Source: an uncultured Candidatus Melainabacteria bacterium (GTDB lineage Bacteria > Cyanobacteriota > Vampirovibrionia > Gastranaerophilales > Gastranaerophilaceae). From it: a stretch of DNA of 64,000 nucleotides. Of the stretch, positions 14,206 to 24,430 are shown in pieces; the stretch's first letter is position 1, and every line of letters begins with the position of its first letter. The notes beneath the pieces were generated by a model that was given only the letters and a program-made list of their open reading frames with translations, searched no databases and was not told where the DNA came from. The stretch spans positions 186,001 to 250,000 of the forward strand of contig CAKNXK010000027.1 in assembly GCA_932182025.1 (NCBI GenBank), written 5' to 3'. Both the position numbers and the translations under genes were made by a program.

Positions 14206-15050
14206 TGTTAAAAAAAATGTTTTCAAAAACTTTGATACATGGAATATTGATAGGAACATCGCTCCTATCAATATTTCCGTTTATCTGGCTAACTTCTACT
14301 TCATTAAAAGGTTTGAGTGAAGATATTTTTGCTTATCCTCCGGCTATTATTCCTGCTGATTTTACCTGGGTGAATTATATTGATGTATGGCATAAGGTGG
14401 ATTTTATTGCATATTTTATGAACAGTATGATTGTAGCTGCGCTTACTGTATTGCTTAATCTTATCTTGTCTTCGCTTGCTGCTTATCCGCTTGCAAGGAT
14501 GCAGTTTAGGGGGAAGAAGATTTTCTTCTTTTCTATTTTAGCAACTATTATGATACCTTTTCAGGCGATTATGCTTCCTGTATATATTATTACTCTTAAA
14601 CTTCATTTGATAGATAGTGTAAGTAATTTTGCGGGATATATCGGGCTTGTTATGCCATTTGCGGTTAGCGCGTTTGGTATAATGTTAATGAGACAGGCGT
14701 TTTTAAAAGTTCCACGAGAGGTTGAAGAAGCTGCGATTGTTGATGGCTGCAATGTTTTTGAGATGTTTGTGAAGATTGTGCTTCCAATGGTTAAGCCTAC
14801 TTTGGCGGTTTTAGCTGTGTTTACCTTTATTGGTTCGTGGGGCGAGTTTTTATGGCCGAGTATTATGCTTACAAAAGAATCGATGTACACATTGCCTGTT
14901 GGTATAAATAATCTGCAGGGGATGTTTTCTGCTAATTGGAGGTTTATAGCTGCGGGTTCTATTATTGCAACTATTCCTATTATTATATTTTTCCTTGCTA
15001 TGCAAAGATATTTTATTTCCGGAGAAAACGACGGCGCCGTTAAGGGTTAA
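14205..15050 (+). CDS. Carbohydrate ABC transporter permease, MalG/UgpE type
   Basis: The 281-residue protein has six predicted membrane helices and the MalG-type inner-membrane component signature EEAAIVDGCNVFEMFVKIVL (the EAA loop that docks on the ATPase), followed by PMVKPTLAVLAVF. It would import a sugar, oligosaccharide or glycerol-phosphate compound. No binding protein, second permease or ATPase is adjacent; a related orphan permease lies at 28727-29533. Its coupling to a prepilin gene by a 1-nt TAATG overlap is odd and probably operonic convenience. The substrate cannot be read. Confidence 0.9.
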   Translation: MLKKMFSKTLIHGILIGTSLLSIFPFIWLTSTSLKGLSEDIFAYPPAIIPADFTWVNYIDVWHKVDFIAYFMNSMIVAALTVLLNLILSSLAAYPLARMQFRGKKIFFFSILATIMIPFQAIMLPVYIITLKLHLIDSVSNFAGYIGLVMPFAVSAFGIMLMRQAFLKVPREVEEAAIVDGCNVFEMFVKIVLPMVKPTLAVLAVFTFIGSWGEFLWPSIMLTKESMYTLPVGINNLQGMFSANWRFIAAGSIIATIPIIIFFLAMQRYFISGENDGAVKG

Positions 15051-15094
15051 GGGGTAAATATTTTTGTGCTAAAATTATCTTCGGAGGATATGTT

Positions 15095-18000
15095 ATGCGT
15101 AAATTCTGGAAGATATTTGGATTTTCAACTCTTGGGGTTATTGGTTTAGCTTATTTAAGTTTTTTGTTTGTGCTGCCAAATGCAATAAACATTAACGAAT
15201 ATAGACCTATGATACAGGAGATGGCTCAAGAACAAGCTAATATTTTTGTTGATTTTGATAATGCCAAAATTATTACCACTCCGCTTATGGGTGCAGGCTT
15301 GAGAGCTGAAAATATTTCTGTAAGACTTCCGGATGGTTCATTATTATTTGATGCTGCAGGTATTAAAACACGCATTTCTTTGCCAAGTTTGTTTTTATTA
15401 ACGGTAAAGGTTTCTTGTTTAGAAATTGATAATCCTCATATTAATTTAGAGATTGAAGATGATAAACAGTTCAAGGTTGTTCAGCTTGTAGAAGATATTT
15501 TGAATGCGGGTAAGGAACAAAGGTTGGAACAAGAGGTTGAAGAGGAACTCCAAACATCTTGGTTTAATCCGTCTTGGATAAGAATCAAGGTTCCAAATGT
15601 AACTTTGAATAATTATTTTGTTTTTATTAAAGATTTAAAATCAAAACACGATTTAACTTTAACCGGTGAAAAATTTACAGCAGGATATTTTAATGGTAAA
15701 ACAGCTAAAGTTAAGACTTGTGCGGAGTTTTACAGTGATGAGAATTTGAATTTAACTGCAAATATTGATATTAATACATTTCTACCTCCTGCTGCACCTG
15801 CTTTAGATGAGGAGGATGATCCTGCAGAGAGAATTGATATTCCTTTTGTAAATCCTGTTACAATGTATCGTAATTATGATTTGAAGGCAGATATTGATAC
15901 AAAACTTTTGGTTCGTGAGCACGGTGCTTGGGGGCATTGTAATGTTGAAAATATAACAATGAAGGTTGGACATTTAACTTTGCCTGAAAGTTATTTTAAG
16001 TCGAAGATGTTCAATACAACAGTTGATTTGGATACAAATATTTCACCTAAAGACGGTCAAAATATAGCGCTTTTGGGTAAAGTTAATTATAGCAAACCTA
16101 AGATGGATTTGGATATAAAAATTAACGAGATAAAATTTAATGATATGTTGATTTTAGGACGTGCGTTTTTGGACTCACTTTCTATTCAGCATGAGCTCGG
16201 CATGTTTTCTGCAAACGGCGGTATTAATGCTGATTGTCATATCAAGACTAATTTCAAAAAACTTAAATCATCCGGGGCTGTTCTTGTAAAAGACGGCGGG
16301 GTGAGTGTTAAGGGGCTTGGAAATGTAATTTCTAATGCTAATATCAATGTTTTATTGGATAATAATATTTTGGATATTAAAAATTCAAGTCTTTTTGTTG
16401 ATAAGTCAAAGATTACAATCGACGGGCGTATTGATGAAAAATCGGTTGCTGATATTAGTGTAAAAGCTGATAAAATCCCGCTTCCTGTGTTGTTTAATGC
16501 TTTTGCACCAAAAGAAGTTCGCTCGGCTTATGATTTTAAATCAGGTGATGCAACATTTGATTTATCTGTTCAAGGTGAGCTTAAGAAGGCAGTTGCAACT
16601 GTAAAAACAGGGCTCGATAATTTGTATCTTGCTGATAGAGCGGGTAGTTTTGTTGTTCAGGATAAAAAACTTTTAAGTGAGTTTTTAGCTGATGCAAAGA
16701 CATTCAGAGGTGAAATTACAAATGAGGGCTTTTTATTTAATCTTCCTAAGACAAAATCCTTTGTTTCAGCTCCGATTTTTGAAACAGAAATTGCTGATAA
16801 TAATATAACAATTAAAGAAAATAAGATTAACTTTAATGATAAATCAATTATTACATACTCCGGTGAAGTTATTGATTATACGAAATTGAAATCGATTGAT
16901 TTTGATGCGCACGGTTTGGTTTCTACCGATGATATGGTGAAAGTTATCGGTCGTGAGTTTAAACCATTTATACATTCAGCGGGTTCAATTCCAGTGAAAG
17001 TTACATTAAATGGAAACGGTAAGAAACAAACCTTGTTTGCACAAATACTTACTGATAGGGATAATTTTATTACTCCGGTTGATTTTGCGGAGCTGCAAGG
17101 TAAAAACCTTTCTTTACAGTCTGTGATTGATTTAAAAGGAAACAGAATTAAAATTAAGAAAACAGGCTTATTTGAAAGAAATGTTTCTGTAGATGAAAAA
17201 GGTCGTGAAATTGTTTCTTTGAATGATATTCTTGAGGTTGACGGTACAATTGAAGGCGATAGAATTAATCTAATCAAACTTAATTTGAAACCATTAACAG
17301 GCAAAATAGTTGTATTTCCGTCTTCTGTATTTAAAGTTGATGGAAACGCTTTTGTATTTGGAGAATCAACATCTCCAAGAATGCGCGGCGGGTTTAATAT
17401 TCAGGGGCTTAAAATTCCTGAATTATTACTTGATTTGAGAAAAGCTTCGGTTAAATTCCGCGGACATGATATGGATTTTAAGGTTGAGGATTTAATCCTT
17501 AACGGTTCTGATTTACAGGTTGACGGGACTATGAGCTTGTTACCTTCAGCACTACTTAAAATTACAGATTTGAAAGTTGTTTCAAGATACTTGAATGCTG
17601 ATAAGCTGTTAGTTGTGGCAGATAAGGCTATGAAATACGTTCCTGCAGCTCCTGCTTCAGCATCTTCTTCTTCTTCAGCGTCTGATATTCCTGTTGAGAT
17701 CAGAAACGGTTCTATTAATATGGCAAGAATAATTTCCGGTAATATTGATGTAAGAAATACTACATCAAGAATTTCAATGGCTAGAAATGTATTCTTTTTA
17801 CATAATTTAAGAGCAAATGTGTTTAAGGGTTCTGTTAATGGAAATATTTCAATGAACCTTATTAATACATTAATGAATATCGATGTTCGCGGCAGAGGGC
17901 TTGATGTCGATATGGCTATGCGTGATGCTGCTGCAATGAAAGATACTTTAAGCGGTACGGCTGAATTTAAAGCAAATCTTTCTTTAAAAGGTGCGACTTA

Positions 18001-18775
18001 CGAAGAACAAATGAGAAGTCTTAAGGGAAATGTTGATTTTACTGTGAAAGATGGTCAGTTCGGACCGTTTGGTAAGTTAGAGAACCTTATAATAGCAGAA
18101 AATATTCGCGAATCAGCTTTCTTCCAAACAGCTTTGGGCGGTATTATTGAAGGCTTGTTCACTATTGATACTACTCACTTTGCCGAGTTGAAAGGAAAAT
18201 TGAGTTTTAATGACGGCATTTGTTATCTTGAACCGATTACTTCATCAGGAGATATTTTGGCACTGCATATTTTTGGTGAATTTGATTTGCTAAGAAACGC
18301 TTGTGATATGAAAGTTCGAGCAAGAATGGCTTCTCTTGTTTCAAATCTTCTCGGACCGATTGGTGCTATTAACCCTGCTAATCTGATAAACAGTGCGGCT
18401 AGCTTGAATGTTGTTACCGCAAAAGCATTCTCAATCTTCTGTGAAATGGTTCCCGAAGAAGAATTTGATGTTTTGCCAAGTTTTGCCAATAAATATGTAG
18501 ATAATTCTGCTACCAAATTCCAAATCGTAGTTAGAGGGGATGTTGCAAAACCTTTGACTCTGGTAAAATCATTTAAGTGGCTTGCTTCAAAAACTGAATA
18601 CGATGAGGCAGTAGATTTTGTAAACTCACTACCTGATGAAATAGAAGGCAGTAAAGCGGCAAATATCGAGGAAGCAATAGCTGAACATGAGGCTTTGGAA
18701 GCTGAAAAACAAACACTAAAGTATAAATTAAAACATGTCTTTGAAAAGGAAACAGACAAAAATGTACAGGAATAA
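15095..18775 (+). CDS. AsmA-family giant envelope protein
   Basis: The 1226-residue protein has one N-terminal membrane helix (about residues 9-29) and a long periplasmic region dominated by beta-strands, the AsmA/TamB/YhdP bridge architecture that carries phospholipid across the periplasm or limits outer-membrane assembly. N-terminal AsmA features are VFVDFDNAKIIT-like strands, ENISVRLPDGSLLFDAAGI and SLPSLFLLTVKVSCLEI. The C-terminal AsmA region has LRANVFKGSVNGNISMNL, LSGTAEFKANLSLKG, LKGNVDFTVKDGQFGPFG. A Ser/Ala low-complexity linker sits near residues 849-865. The 3' end overlaps the start of lepA by 14 nt. Outer-membrane homeostasis is the probable role. Confidence 0.82.
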   Translation: MRKFWKIFGFSTLGVIGLAYLSFLFVLPNAININEYRPMIQEMAQEQANIFVDFDNAKIITTPLMGAGLRAENISVRLPDGSLLFDAAGIKTRISLPSLFLLTVKVSCLEIDNPHINLEIEDDKQFKVVQLVEDILNAGKEQRLEQEVEEELQTSWFNPSWIRIKVPNVTLNNYFVFIKDLKSKHDLTLTGEKFTAGYFNGKTAKVKTCAEFYSDENLNLTANIDINTFLPPAAPALDEEDDPAERIDIPFVNPVTMYRNYDLKADIDTKLLVREHGAWGHCNVENITMKVGHLTLPESYFKSKMFNTTVDLDTNISPKDGQNIALLGKVNYSKPKMDLDIKINEIKFNDMLILGRAFLDSLSIQHELGMFSANGGINADCHIKTNFKKLKSSGAVLVKDGGVSVKGLGNVISNANINVLLDNNILDIKNSSLFVDKSKITIDGRIDEKSVADISVKADKIPLPVLFNAFAPKEVRSAYDFKSGDATFDLSVQGELKKAVATVKTGLDNLYLADRAGSFVVQDKKLLSEFLADAKTFRGEITNEGFLFNLPKTKSFVSAPIFETEIADNNITIKENKINFNDKSIITYSGEVIDYTKLKSIDFDAHGLVSTDDMVKVIGREFKPFIHSAGSIPVKVTLNGNGKKQTLFAQILTDRDNFITPVDFAELQGKNLSLQSVIDLKGNRIKIKKTGLFERNVSVDEKGREIVSLNDILEVDGTIEGDRINLIKLNLKPLTGKIVVFPSSVFKVDGNAFVFGESTSPRMRGGFNIQGLKIPELLLDLRKASVKFRGHDMDFKVEDLILNGSDLQVDGTMSLLPSALLKITDLKVVSRYLNADKLLVVADKAMKYVPAAPASASSSSSASDIPVEIRNGSINMARIISGNIDVRNTTSRISMARNVFFLHNLRANVFKGSVNGNISMNLINTLMNIDVRGRGLDVDMAMRDAAAMKDTLSGTAEFKANLSLKGATYEEQMRSLKGNVDFTVKDGQFGPFGKLENLIIAENIRESAFFQTALGGIIEGLFTIDTTHFAELKGKLSFNDGICYLEPITSSGDILALHIFGEFDLLRNACDMKVRARMASLVSNLLGPIGAINPANLINSAASLNVVTAKAFSIFCEMVPEEEFDVLPSFANKYVDNSATKFQIVVRGDVAKPLTLVKSFKWLASKTEYDEAVDFVNSLPDEIEGSKAANIEEAIAEHEALEAEKQTLKYKLKHVFEKETDKNVQE

Positions 18776-20561
18776 TGTAAGAAACTTTTGTATTATAGCG
18801 CATATTGACCACGGGAAATCTACTCTTGCAGACAGACTTCTTGAAGCAACAGGTACGATTGCCGAACGTGATATGCAAAACCAGCTTTTGGATACAATGG
18901 ATATTGAACGTGAACGCGGGATTACCATTAAACTAAATGCTGCAAGAATGAAGTATAAAGCTAAAAACGGTGAAGATTATATCTTTAACCTGATTGATAC
19001 TCCGGGGCACGTAGACTTTTCTTATGAAGTATCTCGTTCTCTTGCTGCTTGTGAAGGTGCGTTATTGATTGTTGATGCTACTCAAGGGGTTGAGGCTCAA
19101 ACATTGGCTAACGTTTATATGGCGATTGAACAGAATTTGGAAATTATTCCTGTTATTAATAAAATCGACCTTCCTTCGGCGGATGTGGAAAGGGTTAAGG
19201 CTGAAATCGAAGAAATCCTTGGTATTGATACTTCTATGGCAATTCCTGTGAGTGCTAAAACAGGTATTGGGATTCCTGATGTATTAGAAGCGATTGTGGA
19301 TTTTGTACCGCCGCCTGTTGACACTACAGAAAAACCTTTGCGTGCGCTTGTGTTTGACAGTGCGTATGATCCTTATTTGGGAACTCTTTGTTTCTTTAAA
19401 ATAATGGATGGTAAAATGAAACTTGGTGACAAAGTTAGATTTATGGCATCAGGTAAAGAGTATGATATTGTTGAACTCGGATATTTGACTCCAAACAGGG
19501 TTCAGGTGGAAGAACTTATTTGCGGTGATGTTGGATATTTTGCCGGTTCGATTAAAGAGATTACACGTTTTGTTGGTGATACGGTTACCAATGTAGAAAA
19601 CCCTTCTGACGAGCCTCTTCCCGGATATAAAGAAGCTCTTCCAATGGTATTTTCAGGTATGTATCCGGTAGATAACGAGGATTATCATGAACTAAAAGAA
19701 GCGTTAGAGAAACTTAAACTTTCAGACAGCTCAATTACTTTTGAGCCTGAAACATCCTCTGCGCTTGGTTTTGGGTTCCGCTGCGGGTTCTTGGGAATGC
19801 TTCACATGGAGATTGCTCAAGAAAGATTGGAAAGAGAATATGACCTTTCAATCGTAACAACGGCACCTTCGGTTATTTATAAAGTTCACAAAACAAATGG
19901 TGAGGTTGTAGAGATTGATAACCCTGCAAACCTTCCTGCTGCTCAATATCGTGATTATATTGAAGAACCTTATGTTAAGGTCTCTATAATCGCCCCAAAC
20001 GATTATGTCGGTACTTTAATGGATTTGTGTCAAAGCAAACGCGGTATTTTTATCAATATGAACTATCTTGATAAAGTGCGTGTTGATTTGATTTATCACA
20101 TACCTTTGAGTGAAGTTATTACTGATTTTTATGACCAGTTAAAATCACGTTCAAAAGGTTATGCGAGCTTGGATTACGAGTTTGTAGATTATAAACGCTC
20201 TAAGTTGATTAAGCTGGATGTAATGCTTGCCGGAGAAGTAGTTGACGCGCTTTCAGTTATATGTCATGAAGATAATGCATATTATATTGGTCAAAAATTA
20301 ACTGAAAAACTTAAAACAATTATTCCTCGTCAAATGTTTGAGGTTCCTATTCAAGCGGCAATCGGTGGCAGAGTAATTGCCAGAACAAATATCAAAGCAC
20401 TTCGCAAAAGCGTACTTGATAAGTGTTACGGTGGTGATATTTCTCGTAAACGTAAACTTCTTGAAAAACAGAAAAAAGGTAAAAAACGTATGAAAGCAGT
20501 CGGACGTGTGGAAGTTCCGCAGGAAGCTTTCATGGCAGTATTGAGCCTTGATGAAGAATAA
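18762..20561 (+). CDS. lepA: Elongation factor 4 (LepA), ribosomal back-translocase GTPase
   Basis: The start at ATG 18762 (AAAGGA upstream) gives 599 residues, the family length; an upstream in-frame ATG would add nine residues with no support. It is a translational GTPase: G1 AHIDHGKST, G2/effector ERERGITIKLN, G3 DTPGHVDF, G4 NKIDLP, G5 SAKTG. Domains II-III follow, then the LepA-specific C-terminal domain with GGDISRKRKLLEKQKKGKKR. EF4 rescues stalled ribosomes and assists 30S assembly and translation under ionic stress. The gene overlaps the end of the AsmA-like gene. It converges on the minus-strand glycan cluster with only 4 nt between stops and no visible terminator. Confidence 0.97.
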   Translation: MYRNNVRNFCIIAHIDHGKSTLADRLLEATGTIAERDMQNQLLDTMDIERERGITIKLNAARMKYKAKNGEDYIFNLIDTPGHVDFSYEVSRSLAACEGALLIVDATQGVEAQTLANVYMAIEQNLEIIPVINKIDLPSADVERVKAEIEEILGIDTSMAIPVSAKTGIGIPDVLEAIVDFVPPPVDTTEKPLRALVFDSAYDPYLGTLCFFKIMDGKMKLGDKVRFMASGKEYDIVELGYLTPNRVQVEELICGDVGYFAGSIKEITRFVGDTVTNVENPSDEPLPGYKEALPMVFSGMYPVDNEDYHELKEALEKLKLSDSSITFEPETSSALGFGFRCGFLGMLHMEIAQERLEREYDLSIVTTAPSVIYKVHKTNGEVVEIDNPANLPAAQYRDYIEEPYVKVSIIAPNDYVGTLMDLCQSKRGIFINMNYLDKVRVDLIYHIPLSEVITDFYDQLKSRSKGYASLDYEFVDYKRSKLIKLDVMLAGEVVDALSVICHEDNAYYIGQKLTEKLKTIIPRQMFEVPIQAAIGGRVIARTNIKALRKSVLDKCYGGDISRKRKLLEKQKKGKKRMKAVGRVEVPQEAFMAVLSLDEE

Positions 20562-20565
20562 TAGT

Positions 20566-21783
20566 CTATAATTGTAATGCAGGTATAACAGACTCTTGGA
20601 GCCTGTCTTCATTAATAGTGCAATAATTGCATGCACTGAAATATTCTTGTGAATAGAATGTTTTTAGCTGTTTTTTGCTGACTCTGTTACTCAGGTCGAT
20701 TGTTTCATTTTCTTTTGGAGAGTAAATTCCTTTAAGTGCAAATATTCCTGCTCGCGGACAAACGTACATTTTATTTGCAAATACAGAAACACAGTGGTTT
20801 GAACATTCTTCGAAATATTCATAGGAAGTATTTCTTAATGCTTCGCTGTTAATGGGTGAAGTGTAGCCCCAGCTTAAGTCCTGTTTATAGTCATAATCAA
20901 GGTTTGCATCTTGGATTTGCTTAAGAATTTCTTCGTGTTTTAGTTTGGATTTTAATTCTTCGTTCTTGGAGTAATTTGAAAGCCAAATAGTAAATTTATG
21001 ATTATATTTTTTTGCTGTGCTTAGAACTTTTTCAGGAATTAATAATGTTCCGTTTGTTACAATCCAAACCCGTTCAACTTGATTTTTTGATGCGGCGTAT
21101 ACGATATACTCATCCAAGTTTTTGACAAGCAGCGGCTCTCCGCCGATTAGAATAAGGTTTTTAATTCTGTGTGCAGCTTTAAGAAGATTATCAAGTTCTA
21201 TTTTAAACTCTTCAATAGATATGGAAGAGTGTTCGTCACTTTTGATTTGAGGTATAAAATTTGAACAGTGCTTGCATCTTAATGTGCATCTTGTCGTGAG
21301 ATTGAATTCTATTTGCGGAATATCAATTCTGCCAAGAAAGTTATTGAGTTTTATTGATAGTTCTTTGAGTTTACTAATTTTTTTAGGTTTTTTATTGTGA
21401 AGCCCGTGTGTTTCAATCCATAGATTGTGGTTTATGTTTCTTCTTACAAAAGCAGGTATATGAGGTTTTTTACATAATGGCAAAACCTCAATTCCCGGGA
21501 ATTGATTAGTAAATCTCTTTACAAGAGATTTGTATTCCTTTATTGCAACAAGAATTACATCAGGTTTAAGCGATGTAATATTATCAGGAGATACAGCGCA
21601 AAATCCCATAAATTCGGTAGTTTCATTAAATCTCATATCTGAAACTCCTATAATATTTACTCCTGAAAAGTCGTAATTTTCATAGGCACATTGGAATAAT
21701 TCTCCTACACCGTAGATTAAAACTCGTTTATTGCTAAGGTTTTTAGGAACTTCAAAGTTTGCATGTTTAAGATATTTTTTCAT
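20566..21783 (-). CDS. Radical SAM protein with N-terminal Rossmann-like module
   Basis: The 405-residue protein has two parts. Residues about 18-100 are a Rossmann-like module (KRVLIYGVGELFQ, VNIIGVSDMRF, KPDVILVAI) homologous to the free-standing protein at 24038-24427. Residues about 160-370 are a radical SAM core: CTLRCKHC with Cys166, Cys170, Cys173 for the 4Fe-4S cluster, GGEPLL for SAM binding. C-terminal cysteines (CSNHC, YVCPRAG, ACNYC) could bind an auxiliary cluster, as in SPASM/twitch enzymes. It ends a five-gene minus-strand cluster with GT2 and CDP-glycerol-type transferases, so a modification in glycan or polyol-phosphate synthesis is likely but the reaction is unknown. Its ATG overlaps the preceding stop codon. 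Confidence 0.85.
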   Translation of the reverse strand: MKKYLKHANFEVPKNLSNKRVLIYGVGELFQCAYENYDFSGVNIIGVSDMRFNETTEFMGFCAVSPDNITSLKPDVILVAIKEYKSLVKRFTNQFPGIEVLPLCKKPHIPAFVRRNINHNLWIETHGLHNKKPKKISKLKELSIKLNNFLGRIDIPQIEFNLTTRCTLRCKHCSNFIPQIKSDEHSSISIEEFKIELDNLLKAAHRIKNLILIGGEPLLVKNLDEYIVYAASKNQVERVWIVTNGTLLIPEKVLSTAKKYNHKFTIWLSNYSKNEELKSKLKHEEILKQIQDANLDYDYKQDLSWGYTSPINSEALRNTSYEYFEECSNHCVSVFANKMYVCPRAGIFALKGIYSPKENETIDLSNRVSKKQLKTFYSQEYFSACNYCTINEDRLQESVIPALQL

Positions 21784-22757
21784 TAAGACCCCGCGTAAGT
21801 TTTTAATATAATTATAGTTTTTTTAATTCGATTTGTTAATTCGTATCTACAAAAATTATTTTTGCAGATATCTTCTAATTCTTTGTCTAAGTTATATTTC
21901 AGGAAGTGTTTCTTTATTATTCCTTGCATCATTTTATAATACTCTATTTTATTAATAAAAGGAGTTATTTTATAAAAGTACAATAATGTTCGTTTGCGAT
22001 TTTCCAGAAACGAGTCAAGAATATTTTTTTCTGCTTCAAAATCTTTTATTAAACCAAAACAAATATCAAAGATTTCAGGCATGCAGGTTAAATAATTTTT
22101 GTAGCAAAAAGTATGGCTTTTAGCGTAAATTCTATAATTACTTAATGCTTCATCTAAACAGGTAATTTTATGGGCTAAAATCATTGCTTTTATATAAAAA
22201 GGTGCATCTTCCATAAATTTATTGTTGGAATAGATTATATTGTTATTTTTCAGAAATTCTGTTCGATATAACTTAAAACAAAGACTGTTATTAAGCAATA
22301 ATACCTTTCCGGCTTCTTTTGGAGAGAAAGGAGTCTTTAATTGATTATAAACAGAGGTATTTTTAAAAATTATTTTGGTTTGTGTTTTTTCATAAAATTT
22401 ATAGAAATCAAAAATCAAAATATCGGCATTATCTGATTTTATTTTGTTATAAGCTTTTTCCAGTCCTTGCGGTTCCAGCCAGTCATCACTATCCAGGCAA
22501 AGAGTAAATTCTCCTTTTGCTTTAGAAATACCAAGGTTTCTTGCTGTACCCTGACCTGAATTTTGTTGGTTGATGATTATTATTCTTGAATCTTTGGAGG
22601 CGAACTCCTTAAGGATTTTTGATGACGAATCAGTTGAGCCGTCATTAATACATATTATTTCAATTTCTTTCAATGTTTGGCTGCATATACTTTCCAGACA
22701 TTGAGAAAGGTATTTTTCTGTATTATAAATCGGGATTATAACAGAAACTTTAGGCAT
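21783..22757 (-). CDS. Glycosyltransferase family 2
   Basis: The start is set at ATG 22757, with a GAGGGGGAG ribosome-binding site; a TTG five codons upstream lies in that site and is rejected. The 324-residue protein has the GT2 fold: VSVIIPIYNTEKYLSQCLES, EIEIICINDGSTDSS (nucleotide-binding), NQQNSGQGTARNLGI, then FTLCLDSDDWLEP with the D-S-D metal motif. The C-terminal half is Lys/Tyr/Asn-rich and variable, as in capsule or LPS-decorating enzymes. It overlaps the CDP-glycerol-type gene by 8 nt and its stop overlaps the next start, so translation is coupled. Sugar and acceptor are not deducible. Confidence 0.92.
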   Translation of the reverse strand: MPKVSVIIPIYNTEKYLSQCLESICSQTLKEIEIICINDGSTDSSSKILKEFASKDSRIIIINQQNSGQGTARNLGISKAKGEFTLCLDSDDWLEPQGLEKAYNKIKSDNADILIFDFYKFYEKTQTKIIFKNTSVYNQLKTPFSPKEAGKVLLLNNSLCFKLYRTEFLKNNNIIYSNNKFMEDAPFYIKAMILAHKITCLDEALSNYRIYAKSHTFCYKNYLTCMPEIFDICFGLIKDFEAEKNILDSFLENRKRTLLYFYKITPFINKIEYYKMMQGIIKKHFLKYNLDKELEDICKNNFCRYELTNRIKKTIIILKTYAGS

Positions 22758-24045
22758 TGAGCTCCCCCTCAATATCCTTTAGGATATTTGCAGCACAATA
22801 GTTATTTCTTAGTTCTAACTCTTCTAAGACGTTTATTCTATCTTGTTTTTTGTAATCATTTTGATTAATAATGACATCTTTTAAATAATTATTCAATTCA
22901 TACAGATTATGAGCCTGATAATAAGATTTTGTTATTTTTTTTACCGCATCATTGTATTCCATTGCATTTTGGGAAACCAAATGGATTACAGGTTTTTCGC
23001 TCAAAAGATATTCTGTTAAAAACGAGCCGCAGTCAGTAATCATAGCATAAGAATTATTGAAAATATCCAGATAATTCCCGCAATCACTGAATTTTGCAAT
23101 TTTTTTCCATTCGTTATAGTAGTTATCTGTTTGTTCCTTTGACCAAAAATGTGTGCATATAAGATTTTTATATAATAACGGATGCGGTCTGAATATCCAC
23201 TCGATTTCAGGATGAGATTTAGCAAATTCTAAAATCGCTTCCCCGTTCCAATCAAAAGTAGAATATGCTATATTATCAATTCCTCTGATTGTCCAGTGCG
23301 GTGAATAAATTACAGTTCGCTTTGTTGGAACAGATGGTTTGTTTAGATAAAAATAATCCAGCTGAGTATGCCCTGCAGAAACCATGTTATTTGATTTTCT
23401 GGTTTGTTTTTTATGATAGAAATCTTTGATTAGATTATTCAGGACATAGTATTTATGTATGTATTGATGAAATCTTAAATCGTATTCTATATAATGTGAT
23501 GTATTTGGCAAGAAATATGGTATGTAATATGTTAGTGCAAATTTTGAACATACAACAGGACCTTGCGAAGTTTCAACATACCAGGGATGAGAATAAAAAA
23601 CAATATCAGGATTGAATTTTTCAAAAGGAATAAATTCGTCTTTTTCTATATCATAGCCATATTCTACATTCATCCCTTTTTCTTTGAAAAAGTTATATGT
23701 AATTTTAATATCTTCTATTGTTTGATAATTTGCATTTCCTTCTTTGGAACAGTTTTTAGTTACGACTATTAATGGCTCAAATCTTTTATCATTGAGCATT
23801 AGGTCATATAAACTTTGTGATTTCCAACGGCAGTTTTCATACACATAAAAAACAACTTTTAAAGGTGTTTTATTGAATTTTTGTTTAAGTTTTTTTAAAA
23901 CATTTTTTTTATTTTTACTAATCCATTTGCAATTAGCATTAACTTTTATGCTGTTAAAAAAATCGATAATTCTAGTAGAGTTTTTAGGAAACCCAAGTGC
24001 AATTGTCTGCCCGATTTTATCGTAAGGAATATACATATTACTCAC
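22750..24045 (-). CDS. CDP-glycerol glycerophosphotransferase-family protein
   Basis: The 431-residue protein has the fold of CDP-glycerol:poly(glycerophosphate) transferases (TagB/TagF-like): VVFYVYENCRWKSQSLYDLM at the start, DIVFYSHPWYVETS, TVIYSPHWTIRG, then IEWIFRPHPLL and SYAMITDCGSFLTEYLLSEK, the second nucleotide-binding segment with the conserved S-x-x-x-E. In Gram-positives the family makes teichoic acids; in diderms relatives transfer glycerol- or ribitol-phosphate onto surface glycans. Start may be GTG 24045 (overlapping the upstream stop) or ATG 24036. Neighbours support a polyol-phosphate-decorated surface polymer. Lower GC than the surroundings suggests a variable glycan locus (inference). 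Confidence 0.87.
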   Translation of the reverse strand: MSNMYIPYDKIGQTIALGFPKNSTRIIDFFNSIKVNANCKWISKNKKNVLKKLKQKFNKTPLKVVFYVYENCRWKSQSLYDLMLNDKRFEPLIVVTKNCSKEGNANYQTIEDIKITYNFFKEKGMNVEYGYDIEKDEFIPFEKFNPDIVFYSHPWYVETSQGPVVCSKFALTYYIPYFLPNTSHYIEYDLRFHQYIHKYYVLNNLIKDFYHKKQTRKSNNMVSAGHTQLDYFYLNKPSVPTKRTVIYSPHWTIRGIDNIAYSTFDWNGEAILEFAKSHPEIEWIFRPHPLLYKNLICTHFWSKEQTDNYYNEWKKIAKFSDCGNYLDIFNNSYAMITDCGSFLTEYLLSEKPVIHLVSQNAMEYNDAVKKITKSYYQAHNLYELNNYLKDVIINQNDYKKQDRINVLEELELRNNYCAANILKDIEGELNA

Positions 24046-24427
24046 ACCAAATTTTTCTAAGTATTTTTATAAGTGGAAGTCGAACTAACGGTAAAACTTT
24101 AGTTTTTTTATGTTTGAATGTTTCTCCGGAAAATTCAAATAATAAATTAATGTAATTTTGTACACCTAAAATCACATAATCAGGCTCATAGTTTTCTAAT
24201 TTGTTTTTTGGAATAATTTTATAACCCAAATCTAGATTTCCTTCATCCGAGTCAAGATATTTCCCGTCACAGATGCCAATAATATTTAATGATGACAGGT
24301 TATAGTTTTTAATAATATATTGAAACATTGAACCTGTTCCATATATTATTACAGTTTTATTCTTTAATTTTTTGATAAGTTTTTTAAGATATTTATCAAA
24401 ATGACATTCTAAAAGATATTTGTCCAT
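24038..24427 (-). CDS. Stand-alone Rossmann-like module, glycan locus
   Basis: The 129-residue protein is nearly all one module: NKTVIIYGTGSMFQYIIKNY, LNIIGICDGKYLD, IIPKNKLENYEPDYVILGV. It aligns clearly with the first 100 residues of the radical SAM protein two genes downstream (IYGxGxxFQ, NYxxSxxNIIGxxD, PDxVILxV). The G-x-G-x-x-F turn resembles the dinucleotide- or CoA-binding loop of short Rossmann domains that precede sugar acyltransferases and transaminases. By itself it is too short to be an epimerase or dehydrogenase; it may bind a cofactor or act as a partner subunit. It follows the phosphatase gene by 3 nt and overlaps the CDP-glycerol-type gene. Confidence 0.7.
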   Translation of the reverse strand: MDKYLLECHFDKYLKKLIKKLKNKTVIIYGTGSMFQYIIKNYNLSSLNIIGICDGKYLDSDEGNLDLGYKIIPKNKLENYEPDYVILGVQNYINLLFEFSGETFKHKKTKVLPLVRLPLIKILRKIWCE

Positions 24428-24430
24428 ACT